This document shows positions 33,561-42,324 of a stretch of DNA of 64,000 bases, in pieces. A program made the position numbers and the translations under genes. The notes beneath the pieces were generated by a model. The model had not been told where the DNA came from, searched no databases, and saw only the letters and a program-made list of their open reading frames with translations. How positions within the stretch are numbered: position 1 is the first letter of the stretch; each line of letters begins with the position of its first letter. The stretch comes from CAZCFB01 sp964511535 (GTDB taxonomy: Bacteria; Myxococcota_A; Polyangia; GCA-2747355; CAZCFB01). The stretch lies in the NCBI GenBank assembly GCA_964511535.1, contig CAZEFW010000022.1, positions 1 to 64,000 on the forward strand, in the 5' to 3' direction.

Positions 33561-34790
33561 TCAGAGGAAGAATATTGCTGACAGCCCGCTGTTGAAGCCG
33601 ACCCACGCCTCCAGCTCGCGGCCGGTGGTGTTGTTGCCGGGTACGACGTAGACGTCGAGGCAGAAGGCGGTGAGCTGCAGCTCCAGCTTCCACAGCTGGA
33701 CCGCGGCCGCTGCCAGGGTGGCGTTGATGGCCACCATGTCCAGGCGGTTGCCCTGGTCCGGCTGGAACACCAGGCCCGCGTCGGCCCCGAGGCTGAGACG
33801 GAAGCGGCCCCAGCGCGGCCCTCCCTCGAAGCGGAAGCCGATCATGTGCGCGGTGGTGTCGCCGAAGTAGGCCCGGTACAGGCCGCCGAGGCGGTAGTTG
33901 CGCCGCAGCAGGCCGAGCTCCACCTCCAGCGCGGGCCCCACGCGCTGGCTGCTGAACACGTGAAACAGCTTCAGCCCTGCGCCTGCCATCAGGTGGGCGC
34001 GACCCCCGTAGGGGTCAGGGGAGGCCGCGGCCGAGACCCCGGGTCGCGGCCGCGGCGCGGGCCGAGCGCGCGGTCGCGCGTCCTCGGGCGGGACGGGCGG
34101 TGGCGCCTGCCGCGGCGGGGCTGGCGGCGGCAATGGGGGCGGCTCGTCGGCCGGACGGGAGAACACCGGCTCGGGGGTGGGCGCCTGCGCGGGCGGGCCC
34201 GGGGTGGGCTGTGGCTGGTCTGCGCCAGGCACAGGCGGGGCTGGCGCGGTCAGGGGCGGCGGGGTCGCCACCTGGCCGGAAGGCGCCTGCGCCGCGAGCT
34301 TCAGGCACATGGCCGTCAAGGCTGGCAGGGTCTGCTCCGGGACCACCACCTGCTGCGTCACCGTTCCCTGCCCGGAGGCGATGTAATAGCTGGCCACTAC
34401 CACACGGATCTTGCCGTCCTCGGCAGACAGCGCCGGCACAATCACCCAGCGGGCCATGAGGCCGCGGCCGAGGCGCAGCAGGTCCTTCGCGCCGGCGTCC
34501 CGGGGCAACGAGAGCACGCCCCACATCACGTCCACGGCGTCCTGAGTGCTGAGCTCGCAGTCTGTCGCGGCCAGCGCCTTGCGTAAGGCAGCGTCAGCCA
34601 CCGGCCTCAGGCCCGCGGGGACCCCCCGGGTGCGCGGCTTCAACAGCACCCCCTTGCATGGCAGGGCAGCCGCGTCGTTCGGAGGAGCGTCAGGCCGCTC
34701 GGCGGGCCCGGGCGGCGCCTGGGCCGCGAGCGGTGGTGACAGCGTCAGGCAGAGCAGCGCGGTCAGGGAGGCGGCGGCGCGGCGGATCAT
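33561..34790 (-). CDS. Exported protein with Pro-rich linker and C-terminal beta-barrel-like domain
   Basis: 409 aa. ATG at 34788-34790 overlaps the stop of the upstream Cys-rich gene by 4 nt. Signal peptide about 1-24 (ALLCLTLSPPLAAQ). Residues about 40-170 form a periplasmic alpha/beta domain (VMWGVLSLPRDAG, MARWVIVPAL). A Pro/Ala-rich linker (about 175-265) leads to a ~140-residue C-terminal part of alternating strands ending in aromatic/Leu residues (LSAIFFL), as in small outer-membrane barrels. No known family. Coupling to the Cys-rich MYXO-CTERM gene suggests a shared role at the cell surface. Confidence 0.65.
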   Translation of the reverse strand: MIRRAAASLTALLCLTLSPPLAAQAPPGPAERPDAPPNDAAALPCKGVLLKPRTRGVPAGLRPVADAALRKALAATDCELSTQDAVDVMWGVLSLPRDAGAKDLLRLGRGLMARWVIVPALSAEDGKIRVVVASYYIASGQGTVTQQVVVPEQTLPALTAMCLKLAAQAPSGQVATPPPLTAPAPPVPGADQPQPTPGPPAQAPTPEPVFSRPADEPPPLPPPAPPRQAPPPVPPEDARPRARPAPRPRPGVSAAASPDPYGGRAHLMAGAGLKLFHVFSSQRVGPALEVELGLLRRNYRLGGLYRAYFGDTTAHMIGFRFEGGPRWGRFRLSLGADAGLVFQPDQGNRLDMVAINATLAAAAVQLWKLELQLTAFCLDVYVVPGNNTTGRELEAWVGFNSGLSAIFFL

Positions 34791-36256
34791 GGGCCCCGCC
34801 TCCGCCGGCGAAGCGCGACGAGGGCCAGCCCGGCCAGCAGCAGCCACGGAGGGGCAGCGCTCAGGAGGCTGGAGGTGTGCGTCGGGGGCCGGGGATTGGC
34901 GGTCCCTTCATCGCCGCCATCGCCGCCGCACCCGCCGCACCCGTAGCCGAATCCCATGCCGTCGGCCGCGTGATCGCCCCCCGAGCCCTTGCCGGTCAGA
35001 GGCTTTTCACCCGGGGTCGGCTTCACCCCCGCCTGGCCTCCCTGGGCGGCGGTGGCCGGCGTGGATTCGGGCCTCCCCCCGCCGCCCGCCAGGATGCACG
35101 ACTTGTCGCCGCACTTGACCCCGGTTGCGCAGCAGAACGAGCCGCAGCAGGTGGGGTGTGAGGTGGGGCAGTAGTAGCCGTTGTTGCAGCACACCGCGGC
35201 GTACGGCGTGCACGAGCCGTCCCCGCAGCAGCTGGGCGTGTCCCCCGAGCAGCACCCGCCGCCGGTGCAGCTCTGGCTGCCGGGAGGGCACCCTGCCGCC
35301 TCTCCCCCCGGGCACTGCGCCGCCGTCGCCGCGCACCCTCCCCCCTGGCAACAGACCTTCTTGTCCGCAGCGCAGCTCGTGCCGTCCGGGCAGCAGGTTG
35401 CGCCGGCGGGCAGGCAGCTGCCCCCGCAGCATTTTCCGTTGGTGCACGGCTTGCCGTCGCAGCAGGCGGCGCCGCTGGCCATGCACGTGCCGCCGCAGCA
35501 GATCTGCCCGCTGGTGCAGCAGCTGGCGCCGCACGGCTCCTGGCCGATGAAGCAGTCGGGCGTGGAAGGGGGCGGCTTGCCCGGCTGTGACGCGCAGTAA
35601 GAGCCCTGGCTCTTGGCGCACACCTTGTGGGCGCAGCAGAAGGGGAAGTCGCCCGGGCAGCACTGGCCGTCGCCGCAGGGGGCGCTGCCCCCCGGGCAAC
35701 CACAGGAGTGCTTGTCCGCGCAGCACTTGCCGTCCACCTCGTAGGGCGCTGACGGCGTGCAGCACAACGACCCGGCGCACTGCGTGTCCTTGGGGCAGGA
35801 CCCGCCCGGGTTCGCGCCGCAGCAGTCGAGCTCGGCCGCGATGCAGGTGCCGCCGCAGCAGCGCTTGCCCGACGGGCAGTACCCCGCGCCGCAGCAGGTC
35901 GCGCTGGCGGGCGCGCAGCTCGCGCCGCAGCATTTCTGCGACCCGGAGCAGCAGCTGCCGCCGCACGGGTTTTTGCACGAGGGGGGCGTACCGCCGCCGC
36001 CGGCGCACCAATCGGCCGCCTTCTGGGCTGCCGCGCTGCATGACCCGCACGACGCGCAGGCGATCTTGGCCCCGTCCGAGGTCTCGTACCATGCCGAGCA
36101 GGAGGAGGAGCCGGTGGTGGCGCAGGCGCGGATCTGTCGGCCACTGGAGCACTTGGACCAGGGGCTGCAGGTGGCCGCCTCGGCTCCTGCTGCGCCCAGG
36201 AGCAACATCAGCGCGAGGGCGCCACCACACCAACCTGAAGTTCGCCGGCCTGCCAT
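34787..36256 (-). CDS. Cys-rich granulin-like surface protein with MYXO-CTERM-like tail
   Basis: 489 aa. ATG 36254-36256 has GAGAGG just upstream. Signal peptide about 1-27 (ends AEAA). Residues about 30-390 contain dozens of Cys, many as CC pairs in short units (GGSCC.G..CCG..C, CCGDG.C), resembling granulin-type stacked disulfide modules. A Gly/Thr/Lys linker is followed by YGCGGCGGDGG, then a hydrophobic helix and a final RRRRRG cluster: the Cys-(TM)-Arg layout of MYXO-CTERM sorting signals, processed by a rhombosortase-like (MrtX/MrtC-type) system in myxobacteria. Function unknown; probably cell-surface. Confidence 0.75.
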   Translation of the reverse strand: MAGRRTSGWCGGALALMLLLGAAGAEAATCSPWSKCSSGRQIRACATTGSSSCSAWYETSDGAKIACASCGSCSAAAQKAADWCAGGGGTPPSCKNPCGGSCCSGSQKCCGASCAPASATCCGAGYCPSGKRCCGGTCIAAELDCCGANPGGSCPKDTQCAGSLCCTPSAPYEVDGKCCADKHSCGCPGGSAPCGDGQCCPGDFPFCCAHKVCAKSQGSYCASQPGKPPPSTPDCFIGQEPCGASCCTSGQICCGGTCMASGAACCDGKPCTNGKCCGGSCLPAGATCCPDGTSCAADKKVCCQGGGCAATAAQCPGGEAAGCPPGSQSCTGGGCCSGDTPSCCGDGSCTPYAAVCCNNGYYCPTSHPTCCGSFCCATGVKCGDKSCILAGGGGRPESTPATAAQGGQAGVKPTPGEKPLTGKGSGGDHAADGMGFGYGCGGCGGDGGDEGTANPRPPTHTSSLLSAAPPWLLLAGLALVALRRRRRGP

Positions 36257-36341
36257 CGTTCACCTCTCACTGTCTCACGGTCACCTTCGAGTATAGCTCC
36301 GCCGGGTACAGGTCAACCCCGGGCCAGGGGCGGCAGGTTCC

Positions 36342-38069
36342 TCACATCAGGACGATGTCGTCCACCGTGATGGTGTGCCAGTGCCCGGTGGAGCAGGCGT
36401 ACTTGTACAGCTGGAGCTTGACCGCGTCGAAGGCCACGCCGCCGAACAGGGCGCCCAGGTCGAAGGTGAAGTCCTTCTTGTTCCCCTGCAGCGCGGTCCC
36501 CCCGCAGGGGAACGAGCCGTGGACCGGGTCCTTGTACAGCTTGCTGGCGACGGTCTTTCCGGCCTTGAGCAGGAAGATGCTCAGGCTGCCGCAGTTCCAG
36601 ACGGCCCCGCCGCCGGCTGCGGCCAGGTAGAGCTTGATCGACCGGCCCTTGGTGCTGATGGTGCGGCCGAGGGTGTAGGTCTTGTGCACCGGGTCGCCCT
36701 GCCAGCAGTTGCCGTTGGTGGAGTAGGTGAAGGCCTGGATCGCCTTGCCGCCGCCGCTCCTCGGCGAGGCCAGGATCGACCACCCCACGTTGCCGCAGGC
36801 GGTGACGCTGCCCGGGGAGCACTTCTTGCACCCCTTGCAGCTCTCCCCCGTGGTGGTCTTGGTGCAGCCGGTGAAGGTGCAGCCCTTCTGGGGCTTGTCC
36901 CAGATCCAGCCGGTCGTGGGGCTGGCGCCGTCGAAGTCCTCCACACAGGTGCTGCCCTTCTTCACCAGGTTCGACGGGCAGGCGCACTTGCCTGACTTGC
37001 AGCCGGTCATGCCCGGGCACGCCATGGCGCACGCGCCGCAGTTGGTGTTGGTGGCCAGGCTGGTGCACACGCCGCCGCAGCAGCCGAGGCCGGCGCTGCA
37101 GTCAGTTGTCACCTTGCACTTCTTGCCAGCCGCGCACGCCGGGCAGGCGCCGCCGCCGCAGTCCACGTCGGTTTCGGCGCCGTTGTGCTTCTTGTCGGTG
37201 CAGCTGGGGCAGTCCGGGTCCTGGGCGTCGGGCTTGCCGTCGCAGTCCTCGTCGGTGGCGTTGCCGCACACCTCCGCCTTGTCGCCCGGCTTGACCGTGG
37301 CCGCGCAGGCGCCCCAGCCCCACACCCCCTTGGCCAGGGCGCAGGTCTGCGCTCCCGTGGCGCAGATGCCGGGCAGGCCGGTGGCGCACGCCTTGGTCGC
37401 CTTGGGCGTGCACTTCTGGCAGTCGGTGTCGTCCCCGTCGGTCTTGCCGTCGCAGTCCTCGTCCTTGCCGCTGCCGCACACCTCGGCCTTGTCGCCCGGC
37501 TTGACCGTGGCCACGCAGGCGCCCCAGTCCCACACCCCCTTGGCCAGGGCGCAGGTCTGCACGCCGGCGGCGCAGACGCCCGGGGAACCAGTGGCGCATG
37601 CCTTGGTGGCCAGCGGCGCGCACTTCTGGCAGTCGGTGTCGGCGCCGTCGGTCTTGCCGTCACAGTCCTCGTCCTTGCCGCTGCCGCACACCTCGGCCTT
37701 GCTGCCAGGCTTGACCGTGGGCGCGCATGGCCCCCACCCCGTGCTGGTGCAGGCCTGGGTGCCGGACTTGCAGATCCCCGGGCTGGTGGTGCTGCACGGC
37801 TTGCTGGTCCCGGCCGGGCAGAGAGGCTGGTCCACCCCGAGGTCATGGATGTCGTTGCCGAGGTCTGCAAGGTCGGGGGGCGCCATGTCCAGAGCCGCCA
37901 TGTCCGGTTGCGCCATGTCCGGGGCGCCCACGCCCACGTCCAGGCTGGCGTGGCCGGAGTCCGCGGCCGCGGCTCCGTCCGCTGGCGGCGCTGTGCGCTC
38001 GCTCTCGCAGCCCGAGAGCGGCAGCTGAAGGGAGATGATAAAGGTCAAGACTGTCATCCGAGCCAGCAC
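36342..38069 (-). CDS. MopE-like Cys-rich lipoprotein with putative metal-binding repeats
   Basis: 575 aa. The start is set at GTG 38067-38069 because AGGAGG lies exactly 7 nt before it; the ATGs at 38096 and 38057 have no site. Lipobox LPLSGC. A PDMA/LDMA-type Asp-rich linker follows. Three ~60-residue repeats carry EVCG(S/N)xKDEDCDGKTDGxDTDC, the MopE-type putative metal (Ca or Cu)-binding motif, interleaved with TKACATG.PG(V/I)C and Trp-containing segments. Then a Cys-rich region (AACAAGKKC..) and a C-terminal ~200-residue beta-rich, jelly-roll-like domain ending WHTITVDDIVLM, typical of carbohydrate-binding or adhesin folds. Outer surface location inferred. Confidence 0.75.
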   Translation of the reverse strand: MLARMTVLTFIISLQLPLSGCESERTAPPADGAAAADSGHASLDVGVGAPDMAQPDMAALDMAPPDLADLGNDIHDLGVDQPLCPAGTSKPCSTTSPGICKSGTQACTSTGWGPCAPTVKPGSKAEVCGSGKDEDCDGKTDGADTDCQKCAPLATKACATGSPGVCAAGVQTCALAKGVWDWGACVATVKPGDKAEVCGSGKDEDCDGKTDGDDTDCQKCTPKATKACATGLPGICATGAQTCALAKGVWGWGACAATVKPGDKAEVCGNATDEDCDGKPDAQDPDCPSCTDKKHNGAETDVDCGGGACPACAAGKKCKVTTDCSAGLGCCGGVCTSLATNTNCGACAMACPGMTGCKSGKCACPSNLVKKGSTCVEDFDGASPTTGWIWDKPQKGCTFTGCTKTTTGESCKGCKKCSPGSVTACGNVGWSILASPRSGGGKAIQAFTYSTNGNCWQGDPVHKTYTLGRTISTKGRSIKLYLAAAGGGAVWNCGSLSIFLLKAGKTVASKLYKDPVHGSFPCGGTALQGNKKDFTFDLGALFGGVAFDAVKLQLYKYACSTGHWHTITVDDIVLM

Positions 38070-38189
38070 GGCGAGGCCTCCTCCTGCAGTAACCATTGAA
38101 GTTTAACCTGCCACAGATCGAGCGGGAGCCTCCCCCCCTACCGGGCGCTATATTTCTGCAGGGGTCACGGAAGGAGCAAGGAGGCGGAC

Positions 38190-38882
38190 ATGGCAGACAA
38201 CCTGCACAAGATCATCGAGAAGCAGATGAACCTCTGGCGCATCCAGCGCCGGTCGAACATGTTGGCTGGCGAAGAGTCGTTCACCCCGGCCAACATGATC
38301 ACCATCTCCAACGCCTACGGGACCAACGGCGTGGGCATCGCCCACCTGGTGGGTGAGATGCTCGAGGTCCCGATCTACGACCGGGAGATCGTCGAGCACA
38401 TCGCCACCACGGGCAGCGTGCGGGTGGAGACGGTGGAGATGCTGGACCAGGTGGCCCAGAGCCGCCTGGACGACTACACCCTGTCGCTGTTTCGCGAGCG
38501 GAACTTCGACCAGAGCGATTACCTGCGGGCGCTGACCCGCACCGTCATGGCGCTGTGGGGCCACGGCAGCTGCGTGATGCTTGGCCGGGGCGCGTGCCAC
38601 ATCGTCTACCGCAAGAACCTGCTGGCGGTGCGGCTCACTGCTTCGGGGCCCTGGCGGATCCGGTGGCTCATGCGCGCCAGAGACATCAGCGCGGTGCAGG
38701 CCGCCCAGGACGTGCGGCGCATCGACGCCGAGCGCGCCGCCTATATCCGCCGCTACTTCGATCACGAAATCGAGGACCCGCAGATCTACGACCTCGTCAT
38801 CAACCGGACCGGCCTGGACGACATGCAGGTCGCCGAGCTGATCAAGTCGGCCTTCCAGATGAAGATGGGACGTCCGGCTTGA
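38190..38882 (+). CDS. Cytidylate kinase-like family protein
   Basis: 230 aa, ATG with AAGGAGG 5 nt upstream. The product matches the AAK/cytidylate-kinase-like family (PF13189 type): ITISNAYGTNGVGIAHLVGE replaces the usual P-loop (GxxGxGGxxIA), followed by LEVPIYDREIVEHIA, MLGRGACHIV, DAERAAYIRRYF and YDLVINRTGLD. The P-loop here lacks the canonical GKS/T (TNGVG), so nucleotide kinase activity is uncertain; many family members are uncharacterised. Its stop overlaps the putative TTG start of the next gene. Confidence 0.78.
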   Translation: MADNLHKIIEKQMNLWRIQRRSNMLAGEESFTPANMITISNAYGTNGVGIAHLVGEMLEVPIYDREIVEHIATTGSVRVETVEMLDQVAQSRLDDYTLSLFRERNFDQSDYLRALTRTVMALWGHGSCVMLGRGACHIVYRKNLLAVRLTASGPWRIRWLMRARDISAVQAAQDVRRIDAERAAYIRRYFDHEIEDPQIYDLVINRTGLDDMQVAELIKSAFQMKMGRPA

Positions 38883-39910
38883 ACGAGGAGGGCCACAGCA
38901 GCCGGCGCCGCTGGTTCCTCGGCGCCGTGGGCGCGTCGGTCGCCGGCGGCGCGGTGGCCCTGTACGCGTGGCTGCGTGGTCGCCGCCGCCCCGCGGTCCC
39001 GACGGCCGCGGCCGACGTCAACCCGAACGAGGAGGTGCCCGTGGCCAGCGAATTCAGCAGCCCGAGACAGGTCAAGACCGCCCACCCTGGCCGCCAGGTG
39101 ATGGAGGGCGCGGGGGTGCGCCTGCGGCGCATCATCGGGGGTTCGGCCGTGGACTACGTGGATCCGTTTCTGCTGCTCGACGAGTTCAAGTCCGACGACC
39201 CCGACGACTACATCGCCGGGTTCCCCATGCACCCGCACCGGGGGATCGAGACGGTGACCTACATGATGCGCGGGCAGGTGCGCCACGGCGACAGCCTGGG
39301 CAACAAGGGCGTCATCGGCCCCGGAGACATCCAGTGGATGACCGCCGGGCACGGCATCGTCCATGAGGAGATGCCGGAGCAGCGCAAGGGGCAGCTGTGG
39401 GGCTTCCAGCTGTGGGTCAACCTGCCCGCCCGGGACAAGATGTGCGACCCCCGCTACCAGGAGTACCCGGCGGACAAGATCCCGCGCGTCGCCCGCGAGG
39501 ACGGCGGTCAGGTGCGGGTGGTGGCCGGGGAGCACGCCGGCGCGCGCGGGCCGGTGAGCGAGATCGCGGCGCGGCCCCTGTACATGGACGTGCACCTGCC
39601 TGCGCTCGGGAGCTTTCAGCAGGCCATCCCGGCGGGGCACAACGCCTTCTGCTACGTGTACCAGGGCAGCGGGCGCTTTGGCGGCACGGCCGACGCGCCG
39701 GGCAAGACGCTGGAGGGGCCCATGCTGGCGGTGCTGGGCGACGGGGACCACCTCAACGTCAGCAGCGAGGGGGAGGTGCGCTTCCTGCTGGCCGCGGGCA
39801 AGCCGCTGGGCGAGCCGGTGGCCCGGGGCGGGCCCTTCGTGATGAACACCCCCGAGGAGATCGAGCAGGCCTACCGCGACTACCGCGCGGGGACCTTCCT
39901 CAAGAAGTGA
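38879..39910 (+). CDS. Pirin-family cupin protein with Tat-type signal
   Basis: 343 aa if started at TTG 38879 (TTGA overlap with the upstream stop). The N-terminus SSRRRWFLGAVGASVAGGA looks like a Tat signal. A shorter start at GTG 39041, with AGGAGG 5 nt upstream, would give a cytoplasmic protein, so export is uncertain. The pirin core has HPHRGIETVTYMMRG, GDIQWMTAGHGIVHEEMPE: the three His and one Glu metal ligands of pirins, followed by the second cupin domain (about 205-330). Pirins are Fe-binding and some are quercetinase-like. Its 3' end overlaps the convergent acylase gene by 11 bp. Confidence 0.82.
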   Translation: MNEEGHSSRRRWFLGAVGASVAGGAVALYAWLRGRRRPAVPTAAADVNPNEEVPVASEFSSPRQVKTAHPGRQVMEGAGVRLRRIIGGSAVDYVDPFLLLDEFKSDDPDDYIAGFPMHPHRGIETVTYMMRGQVRHGDSLGNKGVIGPGDIQWMTAGHGIVHEEMPEQRKGQLWGFQLWVNLPARDKMCDPRYQEYPADKIPRVAREDGGQVRVVAGEHAGARGPVSEIAARPLYMDVHLPALGSFQQAIPAGHNAFCYVYQGSGRFGGTADAPGKTLEGPMLAVLGDGDHLNVSSEGEVRFLLAAGKPLGEPVARGGPFVMNTPEEIEQAYRDYRAGTFLKK

Positions 39911-42257
39911 CCTGGCCGCCAGGCGAGAGCCGCAGGGTCTGCCGGGTCCGGGCGGCCGCCGCCGCTTCGCTCCAGCCGAGGCGCACCCCCTGGCCCGACC
40001 GCCACGGCTCGAGCTGATCCGCGTAGTGCGGAGAGAACGGGTTGCCCGACTGGCCGCCCGCCAGCACGAAGCGGCAGTCGTCCCAGCGCCCCACGTCGAA
40101 CGCGGCGCGCACCATGGGCAGGCTGATCTGGTTGGCCAGCGGATCGGTGGGGTCCATGGTGCCCTGGACCACCGTGCCGCTGTCGCCCACGCCTGGCAGC
40201 GGCCCCAGGTTGAACACCCGGTCCAGCGGCTTGACCCCGCCGAAGGGGTGGGGGAAACGCAGCGGCCGCACCTCGCCCCAGGACCAGTAGCCGCCGTCGT
40301 CGCCGGCCCGGCGGCGCAGGGTGCTGATGGCGGCGGCCAGGGAGGCCTCCTGCTGGTCCTCCCACGAGGGGAAGGGCATGGCCGGGCGCTCCAGCATCAG
40401 CCGCACCAGGTGGCCCAGGCGGCGGGTGATGATCAGGCCGTAGGGCAGCAGCGGCGAGAAGCCCCTGCCCATGGCCCACGAGAAGGCCTGCGGGGCGCAC
40501 GCCTCGGTCACCCGCCGGGCCATCTCGGCCATGAACAGCGAATAGACCGAGGCGCCCACGGAGCGCGACGAGACCTTGCCGTCCCAGCGCCGCAGCAAGG
40601 TCAGCGCCAGCTGCGCGTCCCGGTGCGCAGGGCGCAGGCCCAGGATCCGCCGGCGGAGCTGGCGCCAGGGTAGCGAGGTGGTGTCGCCCTGCAGCTCGAG
40701 GGTGCGCTGCAGGTCCCAGTCGCGCCGGCTCGACAGGACCTCGCCGATGCGCCGGGCCCGAAACCCGTCGAGCCAGTCGAGCCCCAAAAAGGGCGCGCCG
40801 TCTCTCTCGGGCGCGGGCTGGTTGTTGGCCGTGCACAGGTACCCCTCGGCGGGGCTGGCCTGGTGCGGCAGGTCGTCGAAGGGGACCGGTCGCTCCTCCC
40901 AGCCGGCCTGCTCGCTCCAGCCGGGCAGCGGCAGGTTGCCGTGGCCGCTGCGGCGCACCGGCGCCTCCACCGCGAGGAACCACCCGACCTCGCCGCCGGC
41001 GTCGGCGTAGGTCACCGTGGTGGCCGAGGTGGAGCCCTGACGGAAGCGCTCCCGGCAGGCGTCCAGGGAGCGCTCCCGGTGCACGCTGAACAGGCCGTCG
41101 TAGGGCCGGGCGGCCAGAAACGCCGCGGAGACCGACAGGGCGTTGGCGCGCCCGGGCAGCGGCGGTTCGAGCAGGGCGGGGCTGATGATGGGCCCCCTCG
41201 CGGTGATCAGCACCTCCTCGGTGACGGTGGCGCCCCCCTTGAGCGGGATCTCCTCGGAGATCACCTGGCACGGCACGAAGCGGTCGCCCTCGCGCACGGA
41301 GCGGCCGTCGGGGCCGATCTCCTCCAGGAACAGGTCGGTGTTGTCCGCGTGGGCCGCCGTGATGCCCCAGGCCGCGTGGCCGTTGTGGCCTGGCGCCACG
41401 GCGGGGATGCCCACCACCGACGCGCCGGCCACGCCGCCGCCGGGCCAGCGCATGCGGGTCAGGTAGGACAGGTTCGGCACGCCGGGGCCCAGGTGCAGGT
41501 CGTTGGCCAGCAGGGGGCGGCCGGTGGCGGTGCGCGACGGGCCCACGGCCCATGCGTTGGACGCGGCGCCGGGGCCGGTCAGCTGCTGCAGCAGCTCCAG
41601 GTCCCGGGCGAGGTGGTCGACGCAGTTGGCCGAGGCGGCGCCGGGCGGCGCGGTCACCGGGAGGTCGGCGGGGTAGGGCGGGTCGAGGCGCCGCAGCGCC
41701 TGCTCGCCGTCCAGCTCCAGCACCTTGAGCCGCAGCAGCTCCATGTCCCAGTTGGCGGCGAGCACGAAGCAGTAGAACACCACGTAGCCCTGCACGTCGG
41801 CGGCGGTCCATGGCGACGGGTCGATGCGCAGCAGCGCGTGCTCCAGCGACTTGCGCCGCGCGCCCTTTCGCAGCCCCTGGTTCAGGCCCGCCACGTAGGC
41901 GTCGATCTGCTGGCGCACCTCCGGCTTGGCCAGCGCCAGCTGCGCCGCGCCGGCCCGGGCGAAGCCGACCCGCCTGGACAGCCGGTCCACGGCTAGGCCC
42001 TCGTCGCCGATCACCTCGCCCAGGTTGCCGCGCACCACGCGCAGGATGAACTCCAGCTGCCCCATGCGGTCCTGGGCGTGGCAGAACCCGAGAGCTTGCC
42101 ACGCGTCCGGTTCGCCGGCGGCGTCGATGTGGGGCACGCCGAAGCGGTCGCGGCGAACGGTGGCCGGGCCGCCCAGCCCCGAGAGCTCGACGGTGCCCGA
42201 GTGGATCGGCAGGCGGCGGCCGAAGGCCAGCCTGAACGCGGCGCGGATCGGGTTCAT
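39900..42257 (-). CDS. Penicillin acylase family (Ntn) amidohydrolase
   Basis: 785 aa. Family: N-terminal-nucleophile hydrolases cleaving amides such as penicillins or N-acyl homoserine lactones. The N-terminal alpha-chain includes VRRDRFGVPHI and FCHAQDRMGQLE. The likely processing site is GPGAASNAWAVGPSRT, where the Ser before NAW becomes the beta-chain nucleophile; ANDLHL and the later TANNQP segment are also family-typical. No clear signal peptide is present (MNPIRAAFRLAFGRR), unusual for this generally periplasmic family, so it may be cytoplasmic or start elsewhere. It overlaps the end of the pirin gene tail-to-tail by 11 bp. Confidence 0.88.
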   Translation of the reverse strand: MNPIRAAFRLAFGRRLPIHSGTVELSGLGGPATVRRDRFGVPHIDAAGEPDAWQALGFCHAQDRMGQLEFILRVVRGNLGEVIGDEGLAVDRLSRRVGFARAGAAQLALAKPEVRQQIDAYVAGLNQGLRKGARRKSLEHALLRIDPSPWTAADVQGYVVFYCFVLAANWDMELLRLKVLELDGEQALRRLDPPYPADLPVTAPPGAASANCVDHLARDLELLQQLTGPGAASNAWAVGPSRTATGRPLLANDLHLGPGVPNLSYLTRMRWPGGGVAGASVVGIPAVAPGHNGHAAWGITAAHADNTDLFLEEIGPDGRSVREGDRFVPCQVISEEIPLKGGATVTEEVLITARGPIISPALLEPPLPGRANALSVSAAFLAARPYDGLFSVHRERSLDACRERFRQGSTSATTVTYADAGGEVGWFLAVEAPVRRSGHGNLPLPGWSEQAGWEERPVPFDDLPHQASPAEGYLCTANNQPAPERDGAPFLGLDWLDGFRARRIGEVLSSRRDWDLQRTLELQGDTTSLPWRQLRRRILGLRPAHRDAQLALTLLRRWDGKVSSRSVGASVYSLFMAEMARRVTEACAPQAFSWAMGRGFSPLLPYGLIITRRLGHLVRLMLERPAMPFPSWEDQQEASLAAAISTLRRRAGDDGGYWSWGEVRPLRFPHPFGGVKPLDRVFNLGPLPGVGDSGTVVQGTMDPTDPLANQISLPMVRAAFDVGRWDDCRFVLAGGQSGNPFSPHYADQLEPWRSGQGVRLGWSEAAAAARTRQTLRLSPGGQVTS

Positions 42258-42324
42258 GGCTCAGGTCTATCGCGAAGGCGGCCCGAGGCCAAGTGCTGCT
42301 ACCATGGTCCGCACGGGAGGGACC

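Noticed and set aside
38190..38882. Calling this gene cmk (true cytidylate kinase)
   Set aside because: The P-loop lacks GKS/T and the sequence fits the divergent cytidylate-kinase-like family instead.
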